14,262 bases of DNA from Accumulibacter sp. (GTDB taxonomy: Bacteria; Pseudomonadota; Gammaproteobacteria; Burkholderiales; Rhodocyclaceae): positions 1 through 14,262 of the forward strand of contig JAITAJ010000194.1 of NCBI GenBank assembly GCA_031284185.1, in the 5' to 3' direction. The notes below the pieces were generated by a model that was not told the origin of the DNA, ran no database searches, and saw only the letters and a list, made by a program, of their open reading frames with translations. A program made the translations under genes and the position numbers. This document shows positions 1 through 8,060 of the stretch, piece by piece. Every line of letters begins with the position of its first letter. Positions within the stretch are counted from its first letter, which is position 1.

Positions 1-75
1 TCCCGTTTCGAGAAGCTCGACTTGATGTTCCGAGCCTTCATTCACTTCGCCTTGATCGTCGATGCTCTGCGATAG
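1..75 (+). CDS. IS5-family transposase, C-terminal fragment
   Basis: An open frame enters from the left edge and ends at TAG 73-75. Its 24 residues read SRFEKLDLMFRAFIHFALIVDALR. This is the typical C-terminus of IS5-family DDE transposases, where a hydrophobic helix ends a few bases before the right inverted repeat. Only the end is in the window, so the DDE residues cannot be checked and I cannot say whether the gene is intact. It lies inside, and antisense to, an IS110-family transposase pseudogene, so it marks a later insertion into an older element. Family assignment rests on this short motif and on the flanking inverted-repeat-like end. Confidence 0.6.
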   Translation, partial: SRFEKLDLMFRAFIHFALIVDALR

Positions 76-91
76 CGTGAACACGCCCTAG
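1..91 (+). mobile_element. Right end of an IS5-family (IS427-like) insertion
   Basis: The transposase stop at 73-75 is followed at once by gcgtgaacacgcc (75-87) and then ctag (88-91). Read inward, this gives an end of the form GGCGTGTTCACGC next to CTAG. IS5-family subgroups commonly insert at short TA-centred targets such as (C)TA(G). From about 92 the minus-strand IS110 reading frame resumes (LLNRRRQL), so the junction is at about 87-91. The left end and the second target copy are outside the window. Confidence 0.55.
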
Positions 92-516
92 CTGGCGGCG
101 TCGGTTGAGCAGATCGTCCAGGGCGCGTGTCTCGTCATCCTCGAACGGGCGTGCCTCGGGCCGGATGCCACAAGCAAATGCCGCCAGGATCATGGCGTCG
201 ACCCGATCGGTCTTCGCCAGACAGCCCTTGGCACGGGCAAAGTTCCTCACCTGACGCGGATTGACCACCGCCACCCACGGCGGGCCAGTTCCGTCATCAC
301 GTGGCTCTCCAAGCCGCCCGTGGCTTCCAGCACGATCAGGTTCGGCCCGGCTTCTTGCAGGCAGGCCTCGATCTGCTTCAACCCGACTTCATCGTAGGAA
401 ACATGCAGCGACTTCTCGTCGGTATCGATAGAGACATCCAGCGTGTCTTTCGAGACATCGATCCCGGCAAATTTCTCGGTGACGGCTTGATTCATTCTCA
501 CGTCCCATCCTTGCAA
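92..516 (-). pseudogene. IS110-family transposase, frameshifted and interrupted
   Basis: Read on the minus strand, the N-terminal part (start 516, or more likely ATG at 495) shows GIDVSKDTLDV and LEATGG. These are the first Asp and the Glu of the DEDD active site of IS110-family recombinases. The next part (VVNPRQVRNFA, then KTDRVDA with the last two Asp residues, then LLNRRRQL) is in another frame. The switch falls near 274-285, where the usual ARRGLPVAVVNPRQVR junction looks shortened by a few bases. At about 91 the frame stops at an IS5-family insertion, so the C-terminal Tnp20 domain with its serine is missing here. The gene is therefore broken twice and should be inactive. The rest may lie beyond the IS5 copy, outside the window. 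Confidence 0.8.
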
Positions 517-687
517 AATGCGGGCTTACAAGCCCAAGCAAGCGTTCGGGTTCTCGTGAAAAAAACCGGCAGGGCGCTTCCAGCTCTCACACGGGCTCTC
601 TGTCCCAAGGACATAACAAGCTGACCCGCCGGAACTGACAAAACACCTACAATTTATCCGTTTCCCCGGATAGTGGGAACATACAAG
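517..687 (-). other. Non-coding 5' flank of the IS110 element
   Basis: About 170 bp upstream of the IS110 transposase hold no convincing gene. Visible structures are an inverted repeat gggctt/aagccc (522-535) just before the transposase start and tatccg/cggata (655-672). In IS110-group elements the non-coding end upstream of the recombinase encodes the bridge RNA, so this flank is where such an RNA would lie. Its exact left boundary cannot be set by eye. It must end before the heptamer repeat that begins near 688. Confidence 0.35.
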
Positions 688-800
688 AAGACAGGTGAGC
701 ATGTGGCGCTTTGCGCCAGGTAAGAAACGAAAAACCGAGCGCTTGGTTTCTCTGTCTTCTGTCTTCTCAAATCTCTGTCCTCTGAACCCTATCCTCTGAA
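688..800 (-). repeat. Heptamer/hairpin repeat copy R1 (after ftsX)
   Basis: This is one copy of the family described at 10099-10218, in the opposite orientation. On the plus strand the parts are a short arm (aagaagacaggtga, 687-700), the mini-hairpin TGGCGC-TTT-GCGCCA (704-718), the palindrome aaaccgagcgcttggttt (732-749, one G-T pair), and a pyrimidine arm (751-786) with a second partial arm to 800. The ftsX reading frame ends inside it: the final codons TTC AGA GGA TAG are repeat sequence. The left arm is truncated compared with the 10099 copy. Confidence 0.85.
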
Positions 801-1682
801 ATGGATTGCAACCGAGATGCGCGCGCCCAGCCAGCCGAGCGCGGCGCCGATGCCGACGATCGCGCCGGCTTGCGATGGGGAGGGTCCGCTCGGGATGAAG
901 CCGGAACCGTAGAGCGCGAACAGTTCGCCGATCGGCGCGGCCAGTATCCGGCCAATACCGGCGACGAGCAGCAGCGCGAATAGCCCGCCCAAGGCTCCAT
1001 GCAGGACGCCGAAGTATTGAAACGGTCGGTGGATGAAGGCATCGGTGGCGCCGATCAGACGGGATACTTCGATTTCGGCGGCCTGGGCCAGGATTTGCAG
1101 ACGAATGGTGTTGAAGGTGACCGCCACCAGCGCGCCGGCGAGCAGAACGGCAAGCAGACTCACCGCAAGCCTGCCGATGCGCAGAAAGAGGTCCAGGCGC
1201 CGGCTCCACGCCGAGTCGAGCTGGACGTGCGCCACGGCAGGCCAGCTCCTGAATGTTTCCGCCAGCCGCTCCAACACTTCCGGCCGGCTGTCGCCGGGTT
1301 CGACGACGAAGGCGTCGGGCAGCGGGTTCTTCGTCAGGCCGGCGACGACGTCGCCCATGCCTTCCGTTTCCGTCAGGTGTTTCAGGGCATCATCACGCGC
1401 GACGAACCACCATTTCCCCGGATTGGCTTCGCGCAGGCGCGATCCGATTTCCGCGGCTTCCTTCTCTCCGGTGTCGACCATCATGAACAGGCTGATCTGC
1501 TGCACGCCCGGGAGGTTGCCGGCGAAACCTTGCAGGTTGTCGAGCATCACCCAGCCGGCAGCCGGCAACGCCAGCACGATGCCGATGACGATCAGCGACA
1601 GCAGGGTATTCAGCGGCGAGGACGAAAGACGGCGCGCGGCGCTCTTCTGCGCCGCGTAGTGCTGGGAGAAAAAACCGTTCAT
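789..1682 (-). CDS. ftsX: Cell division protein FtsX
   Basis: This is the permease-like membrane subunit of the FtsEX complex, which couples ATP hydrolysis by FtsE to activation of septal peptidoglycan hydrolases. The 297-residue product has the FtsX layout. A cytoplasmic start (MNGFFSQHYAAQKSAARRL) is followed by a first membrane helix at about 25-45, a periplasmic domain with the VDTGEKEAAEIGSRL stretch, and three further helices at about 170-195, 222-243 and 270-290. VSRLIGATDAFI before the third helix is typical of the family. I chose ATG 1682 over an upstream in-frame start because it overlaps the ftsE stop by ATGA, which implies translational coupling. The last three codons and the stop (FRG*) come from repeat R1, so the native end has been replaced. 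The four-helix core looks complete. Confidence 0.95.
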   Translation of the reverse strand: MNGFFSQHYAAQKSAARRLSSSPLNTLLSLIVIGIVLALPAAGWVMLDNLQGFAGNLPGVQQISLFMMVDTGEKEAAEIGSRLREANPGKWWFVARDDALKHLTETEGMGDVVAGLTKNPLPDAFVVEPGDSRPEVLERLAETFRSWPAVAHVQLDSAWSRRLDLFLRIGRLAVSLLAVLLAGALVAVTFNTIRLQILAQAAEIEVSRLIGATDAFIHRPFQYFGVLHGALGGLFALLLVAGIGRILAAPIGELFALYGSGFIPSGPSPSQAGAIVGIGAALGWLGARISVAIHFRG

Positions 1683-2341
1683 GTGTTGTCCCCGATCAGA
1701 CGGCCACGCTCCAGACGCAGCACGCGCGATGAAAAACGGGCCATCCACTGCGCGTCGTGCGTGGCGATGACCAGGGTGACGCCGACCTGATGGAAGGAAC
1801 GGAAGATGTCCAGAATCTGACTCGCCGATTCGCTGTCCAGATTGGCCGTCGGCTCGTCGGCGAGCAGCAGCGACGGACGATTGACCACCGCCCGGGCGAT
1901 CGCCAGGCGCTGCTGTTCACCGCCCGAAAGCGCGATCGGCTGCACGCGCTCGCGCTCGAGCAGGCCAACCTTGTCCAGCGCGGCGCGGGCGCGGCGGACC
2001 GCCTCGCGCGCCGGCAGACCGACGATGGAAAGAGGCAGCAGCACGTTGTCGAGAACGTTGCGGTCGAAAAGCAGCTTCTGGTCCTGAAAGATCAGGCCGA
2101 GCTTGCGGCGCAGATAGGGAATCGCGCCGCGCCGCAGGGCGGCGAGGTTCTGGCCGTCGACCACGATGCTCCCCGAGGTCGGTCTCTCGATGGCCGCCAG
2201 CAGCCGGAACACGGTCGATTTCCCGGCGCCGGAGTGACCGGTGATGAAGGCCATTTCGCCATCTTCGATTTCAAAGCTGACGTCCTTCAAGGCCTCGAGA
2301 CCCTGCGGATAGCGTTTGGTGACGGCGCTGACGGAAATCAT
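1679..2341 (-). CDS. ftsE: Cell division ATP-binding protein FtsE
   Basis: This is the ABC ATPase of the FtsEX division complex at the inner membrane. The 220 residues contain, in order, Walker A GHSGAGKS (35-42), the Q-loop glutamine (about 86), the signature LSGGEQQR (138-145), Walker B LLLADEPT (158-165) and the switch histidine in IATHD. Length and motifs match FtsE. The ATG at 2339-2341 gives the family's standard N-terminus (MISVSAVTKRYPQG). The bases just upstream on the coding strand are pyrimidine-rich repeat sequence (copy R2 starts at 2342), so no Shine-Dalgarno is visible. The downstream ftsX start overlaps this stop by 4 bases. It probably shares a transcript with ftsY unless the repeat between them terminates or promotes transcription. 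Confidence 0.96.
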   Translation of the reverse strand: MISVSAVTKRYPQGLEALKDVSFEIEDGEMAFITGHSGAGKSTVFRLLAAIERPTSGSIVVDGQNLAALRRGAIPYLRRKLGLIFQDQKLLFDRNVLDNVLLPLSIVGLPAREAVRRARAALDKVGLLERERVQPIALSGGEQQRLAIARAVVNRPSLLLADEPTANLDSESASQILDIFRSFHQVGVTLVIATHDAQWMARFSSRVLRLERGRLIGDNT

Positions 2342-2528
2342 GTTCGGGAAACGGAAGACAGACGTTCGAGAAGACAGAGAAACATGCGGCGCTTCGCGCC
2401 GAACGAGGACGGAAGACCGGGCGCTCGGTTTCTCCGTCTTCTGGTTCGAGAAGACAGAGGCACATGCGGCGCTTCGCGCCGAGCGAGGGCGGAAGACCGA
2501 GCGCTCGGTTTCCCTGTCTTCTGTCTTC

Positions 2529-2550
<22 letters not shown>
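2342..2550 (-). repeat. Heptamer/hairpin repeat copy R2 (ftsY-ftsE gap), 80-bp tandem
   Basis: Two adjacent 80-bp units (2364-2443 and 2444-2523) both begin gttcgagaagacagag and differ at about 7 positions. Each holds the mini-hairpin CGGCGC-TTC-GCGCCG (2387-2401 and 2467-2481) and the palindrome ccgRgcgctcgg (2417-2428 and 2497-2508). A pyrimidine arm follows (2514-2547). The repeat fills the whole 187-bp space between ftsY and ftsE. It also reaches into ftsY, giving its last codons (CAG AGG ACA GAG ATT TGA), and abuts the ftsE start codon. Confidence 0.9.
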
Positions 2551-3884
<1,334 letters not shown>

Positions 3885-3976
3885 AAACCGGAATCCGTTA
3901 GAATCCCGAGTTCGTACCGCTTGCCGTCGATTTTCCCACGATTCTATCAGAAGCCGTTTCCGCTCAGTTTCCGCTC
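3885..3976. promoter_or_regulatory. Divergent promoter region between ftsY and the M16 peptidase genes
   Basis: This is the only repeat-free sequence between the divergent transcripts. A possible -10 for the plus strand is TAGAAT (3899-3904, in GTTAGAATCC). A possible extended -10 for the minus strand is TGATAGAAT (complement of 3941-3949), which would drive ftsY through the repeat cluster. No convincing -35 is seen for either. A perfect 11-bp tandem repeat gtttccgctca (3956-3966 and 3967-3977) runs into the M16 start codon, where no Shine-Dalgarno is visible. Confidence 0.4.
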
Positions 3977-5341
3977 ATGTTCCTACCACAGATCATCCGC
4001 CCGGCCATCCGCCTGGCTTTTTCCGCAGTTCTCCTGTCCCTTTCGTTCCCGGCGCCCGCGCGGGCCGATCCCTTCGAGCATCGGCTGGCGAACGGCTTGC
4101 GAGTCATCGTCATGGAGGATCGGCGCGCGCCGACCGTGGTGCACATGGTCTGGTACCGCGTCGGGAGCATGGACGAAACCAACGGCACGACCGGCGTCGC
4201 GCACGCGCTCGAACACATGATGTTCAAGGGCACCCCGGCGATCGGCGCCGGCGAGTTCAGCCGGTTGGTGGCCGCCGCCGGAGGTCAGGACAACGCGTTC
4301 ACCAGCCGCGATTACACGGCGTACTTCCAGCAGGTGCCGGAACGGCAACTCGAACGGATGATCGAGATCGAGGCCGACCGTATGCGCCATCTGACACTCG
4401 ACCCGAAGGAGTTCGAGCAGGAAATCAAGGTGGTCATGGAAGAGCGCCGGATGCGCACCGACGACCGGCCGCAGGCGGCGCTCTCCGAACAGTTGCACGC
4501 GGTGGCTTTCCAGGCGCACCCCTACCGCGTCCCGGTGATCGGCTGGATGAACGACCTCACGGCCATGAGCGTCCAGGATGTGCGCGACTGGTACGAGCGC
4601 TGGTACGTGCCGAACGATGCCTACGTGGTGGTCGTCGGCGACGTCGATCACCAGACCGTCTTCCGTCTGGCCGAAAAATACTACGGCCCGCTCGCGGCGC
4701 GTCCGCTGCCGGCGCGCAAGCCGCAGCGGGAACCGGAGCAGGCCGGCATCCGGCGGCTCGTGCTCGAGGCGCCAGCCGACCTGCCGGTGGTGCTGATGGC
4801 CTACAAGGTGCCGGTATTGCGCGATGCCGAGCAGGACACCGATCCCTACGCCCTGAAAATGCTGTCGGCCATCCTGGACGGGCATGAAGCGGCTCGCCTG
4901 CCCAGGAATCTGGTGCGCGAGCAGCGTCTGGCGGTTTCCGCGGGCGCCGGCTACGATGCCGTCGCGCGCGGCCCCGGGCTGTTCTACTTGCAGGGGTCGC
5001 CCAGCGCCGGGCGCACGCGCGCCGAACTGGAAGCCGGCTTTCGCGCCGAGATCGCGCGCCTCGCCCGCGACGGGGTGAGCGGCGACGAGCTGGCACGGGC
5101 CAGGGCGCAACTCGTCGCCGGCGAGATTTACAAGCGCGATTCGATGTTTGCGCAGGCCCTGGAGATCGGACAACTCGAAGCGGCGGGCCTCTCGTATCGC
5201 GATGACCGGCGGCTGATCGAAAAATTGAAAGCGGTGACGGCCGAAGAGGTGCGCTCGGTGGTCCTGCGCTACTTCATCGATGACGGGCTGACGGTCGCCG
5301 AGCTTGAGCCGGTCAGAGACCGGAAGACGGAAGACAGATGA
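3977..5341 (+). CDS. Secreted M16-family zinc metallopeptidase (pitrilysin-like, catalytic subunit)
   Basis: This is a 454-residue zinc peptidase predicted to act in the periplasm. A signal peptide (about 1-30, ending PARA before DP) is followed by the M16 N-terminal domain. The inverted zinc motif HxxEH appears as HALEH at 76-80, and the third ligand, a Glu, lies about 75 residues on in VVMEERRMR (about 155). The C-terminal M16 domain includes the GHEAARLPRNLVREQRLA stretch. Length fits the short two-domain M16B type, which often works with a non-catalytic partner, here the next gene. The stop overlaps the downstream start (ATGA at 5338-5341). The last residues (VRDRKTEDR) are encoded by a repeat remnant, not family sequence. 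The substrate is unknown; the name pqqL would be a guess. Confidence 0.9.
   Translation: MFLPQIIRPAIRLAFSAVLLSLSFPAPARADPFEHRLANGLRVIVMEDRRAPTVVHMVWYRVGSMDETNGTTGVAHALEHMMFKGTPAIGAGEFSRLVAAAGGQDNAFTSRDYTAYFQQVPERQLERMIEIEADRMRHLTLDPKEFEQEIKVVMEERRMRTDDRPQAALSEQLHAVAFQAHPYRVPVIGWMNDLTAMSVQDVRDWYERWYVPNDAYVVVVGDVDHQTVFRLAEKYYGPLAARPLPARKPQREPEQAGIRRLVLEAPADLPVVLMAYKVPVLRDAEQDTDPYALKMLSAILDGHEAARLPRNLVREQRLAVSAGAGYDAVARGPGLFYLQGSPSAGRTRAELEAGFRAEIARLARDGVSGDELARARAQLVAGEIYKRDSMFAQALEIGQLEAAGLSYRDDRRLIEKLKAVTAEEVRSVVLRYFIDDGLTVAELEPVRDRKTEDR
5313..5341 (+). repeat. Small remnant of the heptamer repeat at the M16 gene junction
   Basis: The sequence tcagagaccggaag followed by acggaagacagatga resembles a shortened repeat arm. 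It starts TCAGAG and ends ACAGATGA, exactly as the arm at 10181-10218 does on its minus strand. It carries the final codons and stop of the first M16 gene, the start codon of the second, and the purine-rich GGAAG that would serve as its ribosome binding site. No hairpin parts are left. Confidence 0.55.
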
Positions 5342-6654
5342 ATGCCATGAGAATGCGAACGAAAATTGCGCTCGGGGCCTTGCTTGCCGTGGTCGGCGCG
5401 ACGGCCGTGGCGGCGCCGGCCATCGAACACTGGGTCGCGCCGTCCGGCGCGCGCGTTTACTTCGTCGAAAGCCGCGCCCTGCCGATGCTGGACGTGCAGG
5501 TCGATTTTCCCGCCGGCAGCGCCAGCGATCCGCCCGGCAAGTCGGGACTCTCGTCTCTGACCCACGAATTGCTCGACATGGGCGTCGAGGGCATGGACGA
5601 AAACGGGATCGCCAATCGCTTGGCCGATCTCGGCGCGCAGATTTCCGGCGACGCCGGCCTGGATCGCGCGTCGCTCAGTCTGCGCACGCTATCGGCCCCG
5701 GAGACGCGCGAAGCGGCGCTGGACGTTTTTCGCGCCGTGCTGTCCACGCCGAAATTCCCGGCGGAGGTGTTCGAGCGCGAACAGGCGCGCAACGTGGCCG
5801 CGCTGAAGGAATCGCTGACCCGCCCCGACACGCTCGCCAGCCGCGCCTTCTGGGCGGCCTTGTATCCGAACCATGCCTATGGCCGCAACGTCACGCCCGA
5901 TTCGATTCTAGCCATCACGCGCGATGACCTCGAACGCTTCCATAGAGAGCATTACAGCGCCGGCGGCGCGGTGCTCACCATCGTCGGCGACCTCGGACGG
6001 GCGGAGGCGGAGGCGTTGGCGCGGAGACTGACGGAGAATCTGCCCGCCTCGAACGGCGCTCCGCCGAGCCGACGGCCCGACGCGCCCGGTTTGCCCGCCG
6101 GCGGGGAGCGGCGTCTGGCCCACCCGGCGGCGCAGGCCCACGTGCTCATCGGTCTGCCGGCCCTGAAGCGCGGCGACCCGGATTTTTTCGCCTTGCAGGT
6201 CGGCAATTACATACTGGGCGGAGGCGGCTTCGTTTCGCGCCTGATGCGCGAGGTGCGCGAAAAGCGAGGATTCGCTTACAGCGTGTATAGCGCCTTCATA
6301 CCGCTGGCGCAGCCCGGGCCGTTCCAGATCGGCCTGCAAACCCGCAAGGAACGGGTCGACGAGGCGCTGGGCGTGGCGCGCGGCGTACTGGCGCGTTTTC
6401 TGGCCGAGGGGCCGGACGACGCGGAACTGCTGGCCGCCCGGAAATATCTCCGGGGCAGCTTTCCGCTACGCCTGGACAGCAACCGCGAGATCCTCGAAAA
6501 CGTGGCGGTCATCGGCTTCTACGGGCTGCCGCTGGATTACCTGAATACCTACGCGGATCGGATCGACGAGGTCAGCGCCGCCGACATCCGCGCCGCTTTC
6601 GCCCGCCATGTCCGGCCGGAAAACCTGGTGACCGTGGTGGTCGGCGGGAAATAG
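5338..6654 (+). CDS. Secreted M16-family peptidase-like protein, non-catalytic partner
   Basis: This 438-residue protein has a signal peptide (KIALGALLAVVGATAVAAPA) and two M16 domains. Where the upstream gene has GVAHALEHMMFKG, this one reads GLSSLTHELLDMG, so the HxxEH zinc site is not preserved and it is predicted to be inactive. The second half keeps the R/Y-type substrate region typical of M16 C-domains (LMREVREKRGFAYSVYS). Active/inactive M16 pairs encoded side by side are common in bacteria and act as heterodimers, so it likely pairs with the preceding protein. The start at 5338 overlaps the upstream stop by 4 bases. In-frame ATGs at 5347 and 5353 are equally good for a signal peptide. 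The end (VVVGGK) is normal, without repeat sequence. Confidence 0.88.
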   Translation: MNAMRMRTKIALGALLAVVGATAVAAPAIEHWVAPSGARVYFVESRALPMLDVQVDFPAGSASDPPGKSGLSSLTHELLDMGVEGMDENGIANRLADLGAQISGDAGLDRASLSLRTLSAPETREAALDVFRAVLSTPKFPAEVFEREQARNVAALKESLTRPDTLASRAFWAALYPNHAYGRNVTPDSILAITRDDLERFHREHYSAGGAVLTIVGDLGRAEAEALARRLTENLPASNGAPPSRRPDAPGLPAGGERRLAHPAAQAHVLIGLPALKRGDPDFFALQVGNYILGGGGFVSRLMREVREKRGFAYSVYSAFIPLAQPGPFQIGLQTRKERVDEALGVARGVLARFLAEGPDDAELLAARKYLRGSFPLRLDSNREILENVAVIGFYGLPLDYLNTYADRIDEVSAADIRAAFARHVRPENLVTVVVGGK

Positions 6655-6695
6655 CCTCGGGTCGGGCCGATGCTTCTCCGGCAAACGAGCGGGCC

Positions 6696-7259
6696 GTGAA
6701 TTCGGTTCGCATCATCGGCGGCGCGTGGCGGCGGCGCGCGCTGCGTTTCCCGGACGCCGGAGGTCTGCGCCCGACGCCGGATCGGGTGCGGGAAACGCTG
6801 TTCAACTGGCTGGGCCAGGATCTGTCGGGGCGCTCGTGCCTCGATTTGTTCGCCGGCAGCGGCGCCCTGGGTTTCGAGGCCGCGTCGCGCGGCGCGTCGC
6901 GCGTGGTGATGGTCGAGCGGTCGGACGAGACGGCTGCCGCGCTCCGCGCCAATGCCGAAGCGCTGGAGGTGGGGAAACGGGTGGAGATCGTGCGCGCGGA
7001 TGCGGTAAAATTCGCGTCCTCACGCGGCGCGAACGCGCCGCGCTTTGATGTGCTCTTCCTCGATCCTCCTTATAATCAGGGCTGGCTCGGGCGTCTGGCG
7101 CCGATGCTGCCAAGGCTTCTGGCCGACGACGGCATAATGTACGTGGAGGCCGAGACGGCGCTCGACGTCTGCGGCCAATGGCATACGGAGCGTAGTGGAA
7201 GGGCGGGACGGGTCTTTTATCATTTGATGCGGAACGGAGAGTCCGATGGCGCTCAATAG
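6696..7259 (+). CDS. rsmD: 16S rRNA (guanine(966)-N(2))-methyltransferase RsmD
   Basis: RsmD methylates G966 of 16S rRNA using S-adenosylmethionine during 30S assembly. The 187-residue product has the family start VRIIGGAWRRRALRFP and the RPTPDRVRETLFNWL stretch. The SAM-binding motif is LDLFAGSGALGFEAASRGA (about 49-67), and the catalytic DPPY is at 123-126 (FLDPPYNQGW). The start codon is GTG at 6696-6698, chosen because it gives the family's N-terminus; the ribosome binding site is weak. It follows the M16 pair by 41 bases and overlaps coaD by 14 bases. The rsmD-coaD order is common in proteobacteria. Confidence 0.95.
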   Translation: MNSVRIIGGAWRRRALRFPDAGGLRPTPDRVRETLFNWLGQDLSGRSCLDLFAGSGALGFEAASRGASRVVMVERSDETAAALRANAEALEVGKRVEIVRADAVKFASSRGANAPRFDVLFLDPPYNQGWLGRLAPMLPRLLADDGIMYVEAETALDVCGQWHTERSGRAGRVFYHLMRNGESDGAQ

Positions 7260-7764
7260 ACGGACGGCGGTTTATGCCGGAACCTTCGATCCCTTGACGT
7301 GCGGGCATGAGGACATCGCGCGCCGGGCGGTGAATCTATTCGACCACGTCATCGTGGCGATCGCCGCCAGTCACGCCAAATGTCCTTTTTTCACGCTGGA
7401 CGAGCGGATGGAGATGGCGCGGGAAGTGCTGGAGTGCAATCCGCACGTGGAAGTTTGCAGTTTCGACGGGCTGCTCATGGATTTTCTCCTCGCGCGCGAG
7501 GCGAACGTCATTCTGCGCGGTCTGCGCGCGGTGTCCGATTTCGAGTACGAGTTCCAGATGGCCGGCATGAACCGCAATCTGTACCCTGAAGTCGAAACCG
7601 TGTTCCTGACGCCCAGTGAGAAGTACATGTTCATTTCGGCGACGATGGTGCGCGAGGTCGCCTTCCTCGGCGGCGACGCGAGCAAGTTCGTCCCCCCCTC
7701 CGTCGGCAAGCGCTTACGGCAAAAAGTGGCCCAACGCGGAAATCTTCCGGCCCCCCACCCTTGA
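7246..7764 (+). CDS. coaD: Phosphopantetheine adenylyltransferase
   Basis: CoaD catalyses the fourth step of coenzyme A synthesis, joining 4'-phosphopantetheine and ATP to dephospho-CoA and pyrophosphate in the cytoplasm. The 172 residues show the nucleotidyltransferase start AVYAGTFDPLTCGHEDI with the TxGH motif at 18-21. They also show ILRGLRAVSDFEYEFQMAGMN and the second nucleotide-binding motif ISATMVREVAFLGGD. Length matches the family (about 160-170). The start lies inside the end of rsmD (14-base overlap), with GGAGAG just upstream as ribosome binding site. A short spacer separates it from the ferredoxin gene. Confidence 0.97.
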   Translation: MALNRRTAVYAGTFDPLTCGHEDIARRAVNLFDHVIVAIAASHAKCPFFTLDERMEMAREVLECNPHVEVCSFDGLLMDFLLAREANVILRGLRAVSDFEYEFQMAGMNRNLYPEVETVFLTPSEKYMFISATMVREVAFLGGDASKFVPPSVGKRLRQKVAQRGNLPAPHP

Positions 7765-7782
7765 TATTGGAAAGACGACACC

Positions 7783-8037
7783 ATGTCCTTGATTATCAGC
7801 GATGAATGTATCAACTGCGACGTTTGCGAAGCGGAATGCCCGAACGGAGCGATCTCGCAAGGCGACGAAATCTACGCGATCGACCCGTCGATGTGTACCG
7901 AGTGCGTCGGCCATTACGATACGCAGCAATGCGTCGAGGTCTGCCCGGTCGATTGCATTTCCAAGGATCCCGCGTATGCCGAGAGCAACGAACAGCTCTG
8001 GGCCAAGTACGAGCAGCTGACCGGCGAGAAGCGCTGA
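7783..8037 (+). CDS. 2[4Fe-4S] ferredoxin (YfhL/Allochromatium type)
   Basis: This is a small 84-residue electron carrier with two [4Fe-4S] clusters. The first motif is C9-x2-C12-x2-C15-x3-C19-P. The second is C38-x2-C41-x8-C50-x3-C54-P. The eight-residue insertion between the second and third cysteines, together with the C-terminal extension (YAESNEQLWAKYEQL), is the mark of the Allochromatium vinosum/YfhL group with low-potential clusters. GGAAAG 9-14 bases upstream is a good ribosome binding site. It follows coaD by 18 bases, the usual order in betaproteobacteria, and probably shares its transcript. It is convergent with the GTPase gene, with only 23 bases between them and no clear terminator. 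Its redox partner is not known. Confidence 0.95.
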   Translation: MSLIISDECINCDVCEAECPNGAISQGDEIYAIDPSMCTECVGHYDTQQCVEVCPVDCISKDPAYAESNEQLWAKYEQLTGEKR

Positions 8038-8060
8038 CCGCCCGGCGAGGAAGCGAGCCG

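Noticed and set aside
8038..8060. Terminator between the convergent ferredoxin and GTPase genes
   Set aside because: Only 23 bases are available and I see no stem with a T-tract.
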